Source: a bacterium 1XD42-54
GTDB lineage: Bacteria; Bacillota; Clostridia; Lachnospirales; Lachnospiraceae
DNA length: 64,000 bases
Reading direction: 5' to 3'
Assembly (NCBI GenBank): GCA_003612585.1
Contig: RAZH01000007.1
Coordinates: 153,855-217,854, forward strand
Within the stretch, counting starts at the first letter, position 1; the number at the start of each line of letters is the position of its first letter. The notes below the pieces were generated by a model, which ran no database searches, was not told the origin of the DNA, and saw only the letters and a list, made by a program, of their open reading frames with translations. This document shows, piece after piece, positions 37,498-48,967 of the stretch. Made by a program: the position numbers and the translations under genes.

Positions 37498-39132
37498 TTA
37501 CAGCAAAAAGCGAATCCATGGGTCCGCAAAACTGATCAGCTGGCGCAGCAGTCTTCGGCCCAGCGGCATTTCTTTTTGTGAAAGAAAATCTGTCTCCTCC
37601 TCCTTTACACTGGCAGAAACGGCATCCTCCTGGTAGCTTTCAAAATTTGTTTTAAGCTGTGCGCAGAGCTCCTTGCTGTCTGCCACAAGCATCAGTTCCG
37701 TATCCTGATACACGCTCTTCATATCCGCATTAAATGATCCCACAATAGCCAGCCGATCATCTACCGCAACACTTTTTCCGTGGTATGAGACACCGCCTTC
37801 ATATTCCAGCACACGAAGCCCTGTATCTAAAATCTTCTGCTTGTTCAGCGCATAGTCTACTGCGCCGAACGGATTTCCGTTGTTGGCAACTGAATTTGTC
37901 ATCATTGTAACCTCCGCTGTTTTGCTACAAACCTCGGTATAGGTCTCGTACATCATGTCATCGCACATCACGTACGGTGTATGTATGATAACTTCACTGC
38001 GGGCATTCTTCATCAGTTCGGACAGCCCATAAAACACCCATGGTTCTTTCGCATACAACCTGGTCGGGTTCGAAAGTAGCGTCACCTTATTGGTACTCAC
38101 CGTTTTTTCGACGTAATCTGTCGGTGTAAACCACTGTGGATGCGCGCGGCGCATGGTATCATACAACTCCCTGAGCTCCTTTTGCGCATTACGCACACGG
38201 CTTCGTTCAGACAACTTGGTATTTTCATGCCATATCTTGCAGTATTCCTGCTCCCATATCCGCTTAAAATAATCCAGTATCTGATAAATGGAACTTTCTT
38301 CGCCTCCGGTATTGCAGACCAGCATATCACGGTCATGATTTTTATAGCTGTCCTGCCCGCCAAGAAAATAGTCAAACGTATTTCGTCCGCCCAAAATATA
38401 AGCCGTTTCGTCGGCAATCAGATATTTGTCATGCATCCGGCTCATTCCGGTCCATGGGGTAAGCAGGTTGATCGGATTGTAGATCTTTATGGTCACGTTT
38501 TCTGCGCAGGCCAGCGCATAAAACCAGGGATTCCCCTCCATATGTAAAAGCGCATACATACCGTCCATCAACACCTGTACTTCCACGCCGCGCTCTGCTG
38601 CATCATACAAAGCTGCAAGCATCTGTTTCCCTGAAGTATCTGAGCGGAAATCAAACGTGGAAAGTACAATCCGTTCTCCCGCGTTCGCAATCATCCGAAT
38701 CCGCTCTGCAAGCGCCTCTTCGTTATCCTCAAGCAAAGCTGCGCGGTCACAGGAAACCGTATCGCTGTAATAATCCTGCACCCGGAACTGTTCCGAGTAA
38801 GCCTCACTGACCTCTGGCGTCCGCATATAAGGAAGCACTGCACCCACGCCAAGATACAGCAGTGCAAAAACAAATGTCAGGAACAGTCTCTTTTTCACAG
38901 GCTTTTCTGACTTTTCTCCCTGTTTTAGGAAACGAGCCACCAGATACCGGATCACTGTAAAAACCAGGGCTGTCAGAACAAACACGATCAGCAGTTTCCA
39001 AAATACCATCAGAAACCACGGCTGCATGGGATTGCGAAGGCAGAGCATTGCAGTCAGAATCAGAACTGTCTGAATGATAAGCATCTGAGCATATCCCCTG
39101 CAAGCCGCGAACGGGACTCTCTGTTTTTTCAT
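37498..39132 (-). CDS. Phospholipase-D-family membrane protein (cardiolipin-synthase-like)
   Basis: 544 residues. Two or three N-terminal membrane segments (within residues 15-105), then two HKD catalytic motifs: [17 protein letters not shown] and [17 protein letters not shown]. Active-site order and the [22 protein letters not shown] segment match PLD-type phosphatidyltransferases such as ClsC/YmdC. It may make cardiolipin or remodel lipids; substrate is inferred. Its ATG overlaps the stop of the upstream dnaK2 (ATGA), so the two are translationally coupled, an unusual partner for a chaperone. Confidence 0.88.
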   Translation of the reverse strand: MKKQRVPFAACRGYAQMLIIQTVLILTAMLCLRNPMQPWFLMVFWKLLIVFVLTALVFTVIRYLVARFLKQGEKSEKPVKKRLFLTFVFALLYLGVGAVLPYMRTPEVSEAYSEQFRVQDYYSDTVSCDRAALLEDNEEALAERIRMIANAGERIVLSTFDFRSDTSGKQMLAALYDAAERGVEVQVLMDGMYALLHMEGNPWFYALACAENVTIKIYNPINLLTPWTGMSRMHDKYLIADETAYILGGRNTFDYFLGGQDSYKNHDRDMLVCNTGGEESSIYQILDYFKRIWEQEYCKIWHENTKLSERSRVRNAQKELRELYDTMRRAHPQWFTPTDYVEKTVSTNKVTLLSNPTRLYAKEPWVFYGLSELMKNARSEVIIHTPYVMCDDMMYETYTEVCSKTAEVTMMTNSVANNGNPFGAVDYALNKQKILDTGLRVLEYEGGVSYHGKSVAVDDRLAIVGSFNADMKSVYQDTELMLVADSKELCAQLKTNFESYQEDAVSASVKEEETDFLSQKEMPLGRRLLRQLISFADPWIRFLL

Positions 39133-40892
39133 GATCTTAAAATCTCCTCACTGGAATGTTCCAGATTTGCTTTCATCTGACGGATATGTTCCAGCTCTGC
39201 CTCTGTCACCTTGTCAGCGCGAAACCTGCCCAGACATTTTTCCAATGCACTGCAGTCATTTTTCAGCTGTTTCTTTTTCGTTCTGTCCAATTCTTTACCT
39301 GCATTTTTCATTGTCTGCTGCACCTGTGCAAGAAGCTTTTGCGCCTCACCGGTCACTTCAAGTGCTTCACGGCGCAGACAATCGGCTCCCGCATACTCCT
39401 GTGCTTCTTGAATGGCCCGCTCGATCTCACTGTCCGACATCCGGTCATCCGCCGTAATCACGATGGACTGTTCCTTTCCTGTGTCCAGATCCTTCGCCGA
39501 AACCTTCAAAATACCGTTTGCATCAATGTCAAACGTGACCTCGATCTGCGGTACTCCGGCCGGCGCACGCCGGATTCCTTTCAGTTTGAATTTGCCAATC
39601 GTTTTATTATCCCTTGCCATTGGCCTCTCGCCCTGCAAAACGTGAATCTCCACAGAAGTCTGGTAAGGCGCCGCTGTAGAAAATACCTGAGAATAGCGTG
39701 TCGGAACCGTAGAGTTTCTTGCCACAAGGCGTGTGGCCACACCGCCCACAGTCTCAATGGAAAGACTAAGTGGCGTCACATCCAGAAGCAGCAGCTCCTG
39801 CCCCGTTCCGGCGGCAACCAGTCCGCTTCCCTGAAGCGTGCTCCCGAGGATCGCGGCCCCCTGCGCCACACATTCGTCCGGGTTGATGTTTTTGGATGGT
39901 TCTTTTCCGGTCAGGGCCCGTACCTTCTCCTGCACTGCCGGAATTCTCGTAGAGCCACCCACCAGAAGCACTTTTCCTAGCTCCGAAGCCTTGATTCCTG
40001 CATCGGAAAGAGCATTTTGCACCGGCCCAGCCGTACGCTCCACCAAATCATAAACCAGTTCATGAAACCTGGCGCGTGTAAGCGTCACATCCATATGCAC
40101 CGGCGCTCCTTTGGACTGGCTCAGATACGGGAGCACAATCTGTGTGCGCTCTGCGCTGGAAAGCTCCTTTTTCGCCTGTTCTGCTGCCTCGCGGATACGC
40201 TGCATTGCCCCGAAATCTCTCGACAAATCCACATGCTGTTCCTCCCGGAAGGTCTGCACCAGCCAGTCTGTAACTCGCTGATCAAAATCATCTCCGCCCA
40301 GATGATTGTCTCCTGCCGTAGCCAGCACTTCAATCACACCCTCGCCGATCTCAATGACCGAAACATCAAAGGTACCTCCCCCAAGGTCATACACCAGAAC
40401 CTTCTGTGCCTCGCCATGATCCAGACCATAAGACAGCGCAGCGCTCGTCGGTTCATTGATAATTCGTTTTACCGTCAGTCCTGCAATGCGGCCCGCATCC
40501 TTTGTCGCCTGACGCTGTACATCATTAAAATAAGCCGGAACCGTGATAACCGCCTCCTGCACTTCTTCTCCCAGAAACGCTTCGGCTTCCTTTTTCATCT
40601 GCATCAGAATCATTGCACTGATCGTCTGAGGCTTGTAGTCATTGCCATCAATGCGCGTACTCCAGCCAGTCCCCATATGCCGCTTCACCGAGCTTATCGT
40701 GCGGTCCGGATTTGTCACTGACTGTCGCTTTGCCGCTTCCCCCACCAGTCGTTCTCCGTTTTTTGAAAAAGCGACAATACTCGGCGTTGTTCTGCTTCCC
40801 GTACTCGTTGGTATGATCACCGGTTCCTTATTTTCCACTACAGATACGCAGCTGTTCGTCGTTCCCAAATCGATTCCTATTACCTTCCCCAT
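39129..40892 (-). CDS. Second DnaK (Hsp70) paralogue
   Basis: 587 residues from ATG 40892 (GGAGGTGGCA before it; an ATG at 40904 is the alternative). Full Hsp70 layout: [62 protein letters not shown] and a substrate domain [15 protein letters not shown]. It is more divergent and shorter at the C-terminus than the canonical DnaK at 42381 and lacks the Gly/acidic EEVD-like tail. No CIRCE precedes it; it has a separate promoter and lies downstream of the dnaJ terminator. Coupled to the phospholipase-D gene. Confidence 0.95.
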   Translation of the reverse strand: MGKVIGIDLGTTNSCVSVVENKEPVIIPTSTGSRTTPSIVAFSKNGERLVGEAAKRQSVTNPDRTISSVKRHMGTGWSTRIDGNDYKPQTISAMILMQMKKEAEAFLGEEVQEAVITVPAYFNDVQRQATKDAGRIAGLTVKRIINEPTSAALSYGLDHGEAQKVLVYDLGGGTFDVSVIEIGEGVIEVLATAGDNHLGGDDFDQRVTDWLVQTFREEQHVDLSRDFGAMQRIREAAEQAKKELSSAERTQIVLPYLSQSKGAPVHMDVTLTRARFHELVYDLVERTAGPVQNALSDAGIKASELGKVLLVGGSTRIPAVQEKVRALTGKEPSKNINPDECVAQGAAILGSTLQGSGLVAAGTGQELLLLDVTPLSLSIETVGGVATRLVARNSTVPTRYSQVFSTAAPYQTSVEIHVLQGERPMARDNKTIGKFKLKGIRRAPAGVPQIEVTFDIDANGILKVSAKDLDTGKEQSIVITADDRMSDSEIERAIQEAQEYAGADCLRREALEVTGEAQKLLAQVQQTMKNAGKELDRTKKKQLKNDCSALEKCLGRFRADKVTEAELEHIRQMKANLEHSSEEILRS

Positions 40893-40999
40893 TGCCACCT
40901 CCATGTTCTGCCCGCTCAGGGCCTATATAATCTGATTTTCTATCTTTTTCTGATCTTCTTTTGATCTTTTTCTGACCTTTTCTGCAACACTTGTAGAGA

Positions 41000-41027
41000 A
41001 TTATAGGCTTCCTGAAATTATAATCAA
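41000..41027 (-). promoter_or_regulatory. sigma-A promoter of dnaK2
   Basis: Minus strand: TTGATT (41027-41022), 16-bp spacer, TATAAT (41005-41000). The leader then carries tandem AGAAAAAGATC-like units (about 40940-40985). No CIRCE. Confidence 0.7.
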
Positions 41028-41067
41028 TAGCTTTTATGCTTTTTTAATACTCTTTAAAAAGTTTTAG

Positions 41068-41110
41068 GAAAAGGACCGCTGCACAAAAGTCGCCTTTCTG
41101 CAAACGGTCC
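41068..41110 (-). terminator. Terminator of hrcA-grpE-dnaK-dnaJ
   Basis: Minus strand: GGACCGTTTGCA, loop, TGCAGCGGTCC, then TTTTCC; seven bases past dnaJ. Confidence 0.8.
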
Positions 41111-41116
41111 CCTTCT

Positions 41117-42304
41117 CTAATCCTCAAATGTTTCTTTTAATTTATCCATAAAGCCCTTCTTCTTTGGCTTTTCACTTTTCTTTTCTTCTTCTGTTCTGCC
41201 CAGTGTATTACCAGTCTCCTGATCAAATTCCCGCAGCGCCTTCTTTGCGGCTTCATTCAGCTTGGACGGCACTTCAATCACAAGCGTCACATAGTGATCT
41301 CCACGAACATTTTTGTTGCGCAGAGACGGAACGCCCTTCCCCTTAAAACGAACCTTTGTATCAGTCTGTGTACCCGGCTTGATGGTATAAACAATATCGC
41401 CGTCCACGGTACTGATGCGGATATCTCCGCCAAGCGCTGCCTGCGCAAACGACATCGGAACAGTGGAATAAATGTTCATATCCTGACGCTGAAAGATCGG
41501 ATGACGTCCCACAACTACTTCTACAAGCAGATCGCCTCTCGGGCCGCCGTTGCTGCCCGGTTCTCCCTTTTCCCGTATCCGGATACTCTGTCCGTTATCA
41601 ATACCTGCCGGAATCGTAACTTTAATCTTTTTCTTGCTGGATGTATAACCAGTTCCATAACAATCGGAACATTTTTCCCGGATAATTTTTCCGGTGCCGT
41701 GACATTCCGGACACGTCTGGACATTCTGAACGGTGCCAAACAGGGACTGCTGTGTAAATACCACCTGCCCCTTGCCGCCGCATTTTGAACACGTTTCCGG
41801 GCTGGTACCTGGCTTCGCGCCTGTACCGTGACACTTTGTACACTCATCTTTTAAGGAAAGTTCAATTTCTTTTTCACAGCCGGAAATCGCTTCCTCAAAC
41901 GTAATCCGAACACTGGTCCGCACATTTGCGCCCTGCATCGGTCCCTGAGATGCGCCGCGCCGTCTGCCGCCGCCAAACAGGTCGCCAAAAATATCTCCAA
42001 AGATATCCCCCATGTCGCCGCTGAAATTGAATCCGTCAAAACCGCCAAAACCACCGGCTCCCGGACCGCCCTGCTCAAACGCTGCGTGTCCGAACTGGTC
42101 ATATTGACGTCGTTTCTCCGGATCGCTCAGCACTGCATATGCCTCTGATGCTTCTTTAAACTTTTTTTCTGCCTCGGCATCTCCTGGGTTCATATCCGGA
42201 TGGTATTTTTTTGCAAGAACTCTGTATGCTTTTTTTAATGCGGCATCATCCGCATTTTTGTCTACGCCAAGGACCTCGTAATAATCTCTTTTATTTTCTG
42301 CCAT
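41117..42304 (-). CDS. dnaJ: Chaperone protein DnaJ (Hsp40)
   Basis: 395 residues from ATG 42304 (AGGTAGGTGG upstream). J-domain with HPD (YHPDMNPGD), Gly/Phe-rich linker ([16 protein letters not shown]), four CxxCxGxG zinc repeats ([32 protein letters not shown]) and the C-terminal substrate domains. Stimulates DnaK ATPase. Last gene of the CIRCE operon. Confidence 0.98.
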   Translation of the reverse strand: MAENKRDYYEVLGVDKNADDAALKKAYRVLAKKYHPDMNPGDAEAEKKFKEASEAYAVLSDPEKRRQYDQFGHAAFEQGGPGAGGFGGFDGFNFSGDMGDIFGDIFGDLFGGGRRRGASQGPMQGANVRTSVRITFEEAISGCEKEIELSLKDECTKCHGTGAKPGTSPETCSKCGGKGQVVFTQQSLFGTVQNVQTCPECHGTGKIIREKCSDCYGTGYTSSKKKIKVTIPAGIDNGQSIRIREKGEPGSNGGPRGDLLVEVVVGRHPIFQRQDMNIYSTVPMSFAQAALGGDIRISTVDGDIVYTIKPGTQTDTKVRFKGKGVPSLRNKNVRGDHYVTLVIEVPSKLNEAAKKALREFDQETGNTLGRTEEEKKSEKPKKKGFMDKLKETFED

Positions 42305-42322
42305 AGATACCACCTACCTGAC

Positions 42323-42356
42323 GATGCCCCTGAAGGCCTTTCCCTCAGGGGTATCG
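42323..42356 (-). other. Intercistronic hairpin between dnaK and dnaJ
   Basis: An inverted repeat GATACCCCTGA/TCAGGGGCATC lies in the 76-base gap, without a T-run. It is probably an mRNA processing or stability element, or a weak attenuator lowering dnaJ relative to dnaK. Confidence 0.6.
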
Positions 42357-42380
42357 AATTGTGCTTATTTTCTGTTCTCT

Positions 42381-44273
<1,893 letters not shown>

Positions 44274-44313
44274 TTAACCTGCTCTAAAATCTATAATTAA
44301 AATGTTCTTGCCT

Positions 44314-44943
44314 TTAATTTGCCACCTTTACCATGCTGTGCCGCACGATACTGTCTCTGTAAAGATAGCCCTTCTGGAATTCCTCCACTATGATATTCTC
44401 TCCGGCCTCATCATCCTCCACATGCATCACTGCATTGTGGAAATTCGGATCAAATTCTTTGCCGAGCGCTTCAATCGGCGTCACACCGATACTCTCCAAT
44501 GTAGTAAGCATCTGCCGGTATACTTTTTCCATTCCCTGTACGAACGCATCCTCTTTCTGTTCTTCAGTCAGGCCTACAAAACCGCGTTCAAAATTGTCAA
44601 TTGTGGGAAGGATCTTCTCAATCACGCTTTTCGCTCCGACTTCATACATGGCAGCCTTTTCCTTTTCGGAACGTTTGCGGAAATTATCAAACTCAGCCAT
44701 CTGCCGCTGCACCCGGTCTGTCAGCTCTTCAATCTGGACATCTCTTTTATCTTTTTTCTTTTTGCCGAACAAAGAGCGCTTCTTCTGATCGTCCTGCTCT
44801 TCTGAATCTTCCTGCATCTCTTCCATCTCTGATGCAGCAGACTCTTCTGTCTCCTGTGTGTCGTCTATGACTTCTTCCGCCTCCGCAGCGTCTGCCTGCG
44901 CTGCAGCTTCCTCCAGAATTTCTTCCTGTCTGTTCTCTTCCAC
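44314..44943 (-). CDS. grpE: Nucleotide exchange factor GrpE
   Basis: About 209 residues. Long acidic N-terminal coiled coil (EEAAAQADAAEAEEVIDD...), then FDNFRKRSEKEKAAMYEVGAKSVIEKILPTIDNFERG and the C-terminal GVTPIEALGKEFDPNFHNAVMH and IVEEFQKGYLYRDSIVRHSMVKV regions diagnostic of GrpE. Start: no ATG is available near the N-terminus; GTG 44943 has AAGGTGG eight bases upstream, GTG 44955 and TTG 44985 are alternatives, the latter overlapping hrcA. Exchanges ADP on DnaK. Confidence 0.96.
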   Translation of the reverse strand: MEENRQEEILEEAAAQADAAEAEEVIDDTQETEESAASEMEEMQEDSEEQDDQKKRSLFGKKKKDKRDVQIEELTDRVQRQMAEFDNFRKRSEKEKAAMYEVGAKSVIEKILPTIDNFERGFVGLTEEQKEDAFVQGMEKVYRQMLTTLESIGVTPIEALGKEFDPNFHNAVMHVEDDEAGENIIVEEFQKGYLYRDSIVRHSMVKVAN

Positions 44944-44959
44944 TGGCTGTTCCACCTTT

Positions 44960-45982
44960 CTACTCTTTCTTGAATATCTGATCAAGCTGTACCATCAGCG
45001 TCCTTAATGTACTGACCACTTTATCATAATCCATACGCTTCGGACCAATCACACCGATCCTTCCATACATTCCTTCACCGATCTCATACGTAGCCGTGAC
45101 AACGCTGCAATCCTGCATGGACTGAATGGGCGTCTCCTGACCGATGTAAACCTGGATTCCGGTTTCCTGATCCACATCACCGCTGATCATATCGACCAGG
45201 TCCTTTTTTTCTTCAAACGCGCTGATCAGCTCACTCGCTTTCTCACTGCTGCTCAGCTCCGGATATTTAAAAATGTTCGTCGCGCCGCTCGTATAGATTT
45301 CCACGTCATTTTCCGACTGAATCGTCTCGGCAATGACGTCCAGCACCTGATTGACCACCTCGCTGTGAATGCCTGCCTGTTCTTTCAGCCTTGCAATCGT
45401 GCTTAAATTAATCTCCTCGAGTGTCAGTCCGTTCAGCGCTGTGTTCAATAAAATATTCATCTCCAGCACGGTCTTTTGATCCAGCCCATGCTCTATGGAA
45501 ATCATCTTATTTTTCACTACATTTCCTTCCGCAACAATAACGGCAAGAATCTGCGATTCACTGACAATCGACAGCTGAATAAACTTGAGCTTTGTCCGGT
45601 GGTACTGCGGTCCGGAAATCATGGCTGCATAATTTGTATTCGTCGCCAGGACTCTGGCAAGCTGCTTGAGCAGCAACTCCATTTTATCCTGCCTCTGAAT
45701 CATCATCTCTTTCATTTCCGTGACTTCCCGGTCTTTTTCTTCCATCATATGATCTACATACAACCGGTAGCCGGCATCGGAAGGAATACGTCCTGCTGAA
45801 GTATGCGGCTGAAGAATCAATCCCATCTCCTCCAGGTCCGACATCTCATTTCGTATGGTAGCGGAACTCAGATTCAGGTCGGCATATTTTGAAATAGTCC
45901 TTGAGCCAACCGGCTCACCGGTCTCCAGATACGTTTTGATGATTGCTTTTAAAATCGTCCATTTCCGATCTGTGAGATGCAT
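44960..45982 (-). CDS. hrcA: Heat-inducible transcription repressor HrcA
   Basis: 340 residues. N-terminal winged helix (RKWTILKAIIKTYLETGEPVGSRTISKY, LSSATIRNEMSDLEEMGLI) and the GAF-like HrcA domain. Binds CIRCE and represses the groESL and dnaK operons; its folding depends on GroEL, which makes the feedback loop. First gene of its own CIRCE-controlled operon. Confidence 0.98.
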   Translation of the reverse strand: MHLTDRKWTILKAIIKTYLETGEPVGSRTISKYADLNLSSATIRNEMSDLEEMGLILQPHTSAGRIPSDAGYRLYVDHMMEEKDREVTEMKEMMIQRQDKMELLLKQLARVLATNTNYAAMISGPQYHRTKLKFIQLSIVSESQILAVIVAEGNVVKNKMISIEHGLDQKTVLEMNILLNTALNGLTLEEINLSTIARLKEQAGIHSEVVNQVLDVIAETIQSENDVEIYTSGATNIFKYPELSSSEKASELISAFEEKKDLVDMISGDVDQETGIQVYIGQETPIQSMQDCSVVTATYEIGEGMYGRIGVIGPKRMDYDKVVSTLRTLMVQLDQIFKKE

Positions 45983-46009
45983 CTGAACTCCTCCCTTCTT
46001 CTCTGCTTG

Positions 46010-46036
46010 TTAGCACTCTCTTGTTTTGAGTGCTAA
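46010..46036 (-). promoter_or_regulatory. CIRCE operator upstream of hrcA
   Basis: TTAGCACTC, nine bases, GAGTGCTAA: perfect consensus, between the promoter and the hrcA ATG. Confidence 0.97.
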
Positions 46037-46050
46037 CACCTTACGTTGTA

Positions 46051-46079
46051 AATATAATACTGTCATAGTCTTTTGTCAA
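46051..46079 (-). promoter_or_regulatory. sigma-A promoter of hrcA-grpE-dnaK-dnaJ
   Basis: Minus strand: TTGACA (46079-46074), 17-bp spacer, TATATT (46056-46051), directly upstream of CIRCE. Confidence 0.85.
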
Positions 46080-46146
46080 TAGCCTTTTTCATTTTTTTCA
46101 AGAAACATCCTGTCAGCGGCTGTCGAATCCCCTCGTTTGATATAAA

Positions 46147-46176
46147 TTGACTTTTTACCTGAATGTGATATAGTAT
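46147..46176 (+). promoter_or_regulatory. Predicted promoter of the SGNH hydrolase gene
   Basis: TTGACT (46147-46152) with TATAGT (46169-46174, 16-bp spacer) or TAGTAT (46171-46176, 18-bp spacer). Confidence 0.6.
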
Positions 46177-46219
46177 AGCAGTAACAAACTTCTGTTTGAT
46201 TCTGGAAAGGACATATTAT

Positions 46220-46972
46220 ATGAAGAAAGAGACTATCATCGGAATCATACTTTCGGTTCTAGCACTTATTGCGCTGGGACTTCTGGTCATCTATCTGACC
46301 ACACAGCACATGGACGTGCTTTTTCCGTCGGAAGGCACCTTTGCCGAGAGAAATGCAGAAGCTGTGATTCTTGCACTCCACGAATCAGACAAGGTTTCTG
46401 AATCAGAAACCAGTGTGCCAAACCAGTCACAGACGGACGAGACAGAGCATTCTGCTTCCGGTATTTTTACGATCTGGGTCGGCGATTCCAGAACAATTGG
46501 AATGCGCGATGCCGTTAAAAATGACGATGTTTACATAGGCGCTTCCGGCGAAGGTTACGACTGGCTCTCTGCAAACGGTCTTCCACTGCTGAAAAAGGCC
46601 ATCAAAGATTATCCGGAAGCTCCCGTAGTGTTCAATTTTGGTGTGAACGATTATGACAATATGGAAAATTATCTCACCTTGTATACATCTCTTCTCGATA
46701 AATATAAGGACACGCACTTTTACTTTCTGTCAGTAAATCCGATTGATCCTGACATATGCAAAAATATTACAAATGAAGAAATCACAGATTTTAACAATCA
46801 TCTGAAAAATACGTTTGGTTCCGCTTATATAGACAGCTATTCCTATCTACTCATGAAAGAAGCCGGTACCATCGACGGCGTACATTATTCCGGAGACAAT
46901 TACCGGTTAATTCATACTTTTGCCGCAGAAGAAATTGCTAAACTAGAAACAGAAAAACCTACTACACGCTAA
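46220..46972 (+). CDS. Membrane-anchored SGNH/GDSL-type hydrolase
   Basis: 250 residues from ATG 46220 (AAAGGA eight bases upstream). One N-terminal membrane segment (about residues 5-26), a Ser/Glu-rich linker, then an SGNH-like domain: block I WVGDSRTIGM (catalytic Ser), FNFGVNDYDN (block III Asn), and block V DGVHYSGDNY (Asp and His). Probably an extracellular esterase acting on wall polysaccharide or peptidoglycan O-acyl groups; substrate inferred. Its 3' end overlaps the convergent hemW by 11 bases. A paralogue lies at 62177-63352. Confidence 0.85.
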   Translation: MKKETIIGIILSVLALIALGLLVIYLTTQHMDVLFPSEGTFAERNAEAVILALHESDKVSESETSVPNQSQTDETEHSASGIFTIWVGDSRTIGMRDAVKNDDVYIGASGEGYDWLSANGLPLLKKAIKDYPEAPVVFNFGVNDYDNMENYLTLYTSLLDKYKDTHFYFLSVNPIDPDICKNITNEEITDFNNHLKNTFGSAYIDSYSYLLMKEAGTIDGVHYSGDNYRLIHTFAAEEIAKLETEKPTTR

Positions 46973-48125
46973 GCAAAAATTCCGCCATAACACAATTACT
47001 CAAGTCAATTCCCCGCGGGGTCAGGTATACCTGGCCCTCTTTTTTTTGCAGCAATCCAAGCTCCATCTGACGCTTCAGGACATCCCCGTATACCTCATCC
47101 ATGGATTTTCCAAAACGCCGGGCAAAATCTGCCATACTGACACCGCGAATCATGCGCAATCCCAGAAACATGAACTCTTCCATCTGCTCTTCTACACTCA
47201 GTATTTCCCGCTTCTTATTTAAAAAACCATCGTTTTGATACGCTTCCATCTTTTCCGTATTCTGACAGCGAACGCCGCGCAGCAAAGATGACGCGCCAAG
47301 TCCGAATCCGACGTAATCAGTTCCCTGCCAATAACCTTTATTGTGACGGCATTCGTACCCCGGAAGCGCATAATTGGAAATCTCATAACGATGCATCCCT
47401 GCTTCTGCCAGCAGTGTTTCCGTTCTGACATACATGCGCCGCTCTTCTTCCTCTGATGGAAGATATTCCGGTTGTTCTCCTCGATCCCGCCGTTTTACAT
47501 CCTCTGCATAGCGATGATAAAAAGGGGTGCCCTCTTCGATTATCAGACTGTAGGCGGAAATATGCTCCGGTTTTTTCTCCAATACACAGCGTATGGTTTG
47601 CTCCCAGCTGTCTGGTGTCTGTCCCGGCAGCGCTGACATCAGATCAATATTGATATTATCAAATCCTTCTCTTCTCGCAAGCTCATACGTTCTCTCAAAA
47701 TCCTTCCAGGTATGAATTCTTCCTAGAAGGCCAAGCTCTCTGTCATCCGCAGATTGCAGGCCAATGCTGAGCCGGTTGATGCCTGCTCTTCGATAGCTGC
47801 TCAGTTTCTCTGCATCTACAGTACCAGGATTACATTCCAAAGACACCTCCGCTTCCGGCTCCAGATGAAACTGACTGCGCACAAGCTCCATAATCTCGGT
47901 AATCCATTTTGCATCGAGAACAGACGGTGTGCCTCCACCAAAAAATACCGTGATTACACGGTATTCTTCATGATATGGAAAAGCCTTTATTTCTTTTTTC
48001 AGGGTACTAAGATATGATTCCTGTAGTTTGGAGCTGGACGGAAAGGACAGGAAATCGCAGTAGGAACATTTTTTGATACAGAATGGGATATGAATGTAAA
48101 TCTCAAGGTCTTTTGTTTTTTGCAT
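46962..48125 (-). CDS. hemW: HemW, radical SAM haem chaperone (HemN-like)
   Basis: 387 residues. Radical SAM cluster motif CIKKCSYCDF, IYIHIPFC at the start, VFFGGGTPSVL, RLSIGLQSADDRELGLLGRIHTW and the C-terminal HemN_C winged helix. It lacks the N-terminal extension of true coproporphyrinogen oxidase, as HemW does. Conserved next to lepA and hrcA in Firmicutes. Own possible role: haem insertion; biochemical function in haem-poor anaerobes is unclear. Confidence 0.94.
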   Translation of the reverse strand: MQKTKDLEIYIHIPFCIKKCSYCDFLSFPSSSKLQESYLSTLKKEIKAFPYHEEYRVITVFFGGGTPSVLDAKWITEIMELVRSQFHLEPEAEVSLECNPGTVDAEKLSSYRRAGINRLSIGLQSADDRELGLLGRIHTWKDFERTYELARREGFDNINIDLMSALPGQTPDSWEQTIRCVLEKKPEHISAYSLIIEEGTPFYHRYAEDVKRRDRGEQPEYLPSEEEERRMYVRTETLLAEAGMHRYEISNYALPGYECRHNKGYWQGTDYVGFGLGASSLLRGVRCQNTEKMEAYQNDGFLNKKREILSVEEQMEEFMFLGLRMIRGVSMADFARRFGKSMDEVYGDVLKRQMELGLLQKKEGQVYLTPRGIDLSNCVMAEFLLSV

Positions 48126-48260
48126 GGTGTTTCTCCGGGAAAATTTTTACAGGTACGCTTAGACGCGTATCGTTTTTATATCGTCTTTCATAAACTTACT
48201 TTTTTATTTTTAACTCATTTTTACACACTTATGTGAGATGGATTACATGGGTTGGTCTGA

Positions 48261-48965
48261 TTATGAGCCATTTTCTATTTCGAAGGTTGTCCCGCGAAGT
48301 GGGAGGCCTGCTGCCTTCTTGAGTCTCACAAGGCCTTCTGTAGCCAGTGTGACGGTGGATTCTACGTGAATGTAATCCGTTGCACTGTAGTCAAACAGGA
48401 TATTGGCCTGCGCAGGAAACTCGTCGTCTCCGTCCCAGAACAGGAATTGCATTGGGATGCATACAAAACATGGAAGTATAAAGCCTACATCTGCCTGGGA
48501 CAGCATCTCTCCACCCAGGGCCTGTGCTGCTTCTCTCAGTTTATCAGGCTTTCCTTCGAAGGTCGCTGCAAGTGGTTTCAGGATATTTTTCTCAAAAGCC
48601 GGTGCAAATGGGCCTGCGTTTTTCAATTCGCGAAACGGTACCCAGCGATTCTGAAAATACGCTGTTTCTTTGCTGTACCAGAACAGATTGTAGATGTCCA
48701 GGCGGACGTTTACCGATACTTCTTCCAGCGCTTCGGATGCCTTGTCGTCAGCCCCTCCACGCATAAGCCAGTCAGACAACGCAAAGATCTGGCCGGTCTG
48801 CCTGTGCACTCCGTACTTCTGTCCGAAATGAAACAAGGTCAGATATTCTCCTTCCTGCTTCAGCTCTGGAAGCCTCCGGCACAGCTTTTCCTGATCCAGT
48901 TCCAGAAATTTCAGCCGCCAATCCTCACACAGCTTTTCATAATTTGATGCCCGTTTTTCTTTCAT
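48261..48965 (-). CDS. DUF3786 family protein
   Basis: 234 residues, soluble. Pattern matches DUF3786: LTLFHFGQKYGVHRQTGQI at the first third, SVNVRLDIYNLFWYSK, NRWVPFRELKNAGPFAPAFEKNIL and FLFWDGDDEFPAQANILFDYSATDYIHVEST. The family occurs in anaerobes, sometimes near corrinoid enzymes, with unknown function. Starts two bases after the lepA stop, so it is translationally linked to lepA. Confidence 0.85.
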   Translation of the reverse strand: MKEKRASNYEKLCEDWRLKFLELDQEKLCRRLPELKQEGEYLTLFHFGQKYGVHRQTGQIFALSDWLMRGGADDKASEALEEVSVNVRLDIYNLFWYSKETAYFQNRWVPFRELKNAGPFAPAFEKNILKPLAATFEGKPDKLREAAQALGGEMLSQADVGFILPCFVCIPMQFLFWDGDDEFPAQANILFDYSATDYIHVESTVTLATEGLVRLKKAAGLPLRGTTFEIENGS

Positions 48966-48967
48966 TT

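Noticed and set aside
37498..39132. Calling the phospholipase-D-family gene a defence nuclease
   Set aside because: Two HKD motifs in one chain with N-terminal membrane segments fit phosphatidyltransferases; no defence genes are adjacent.
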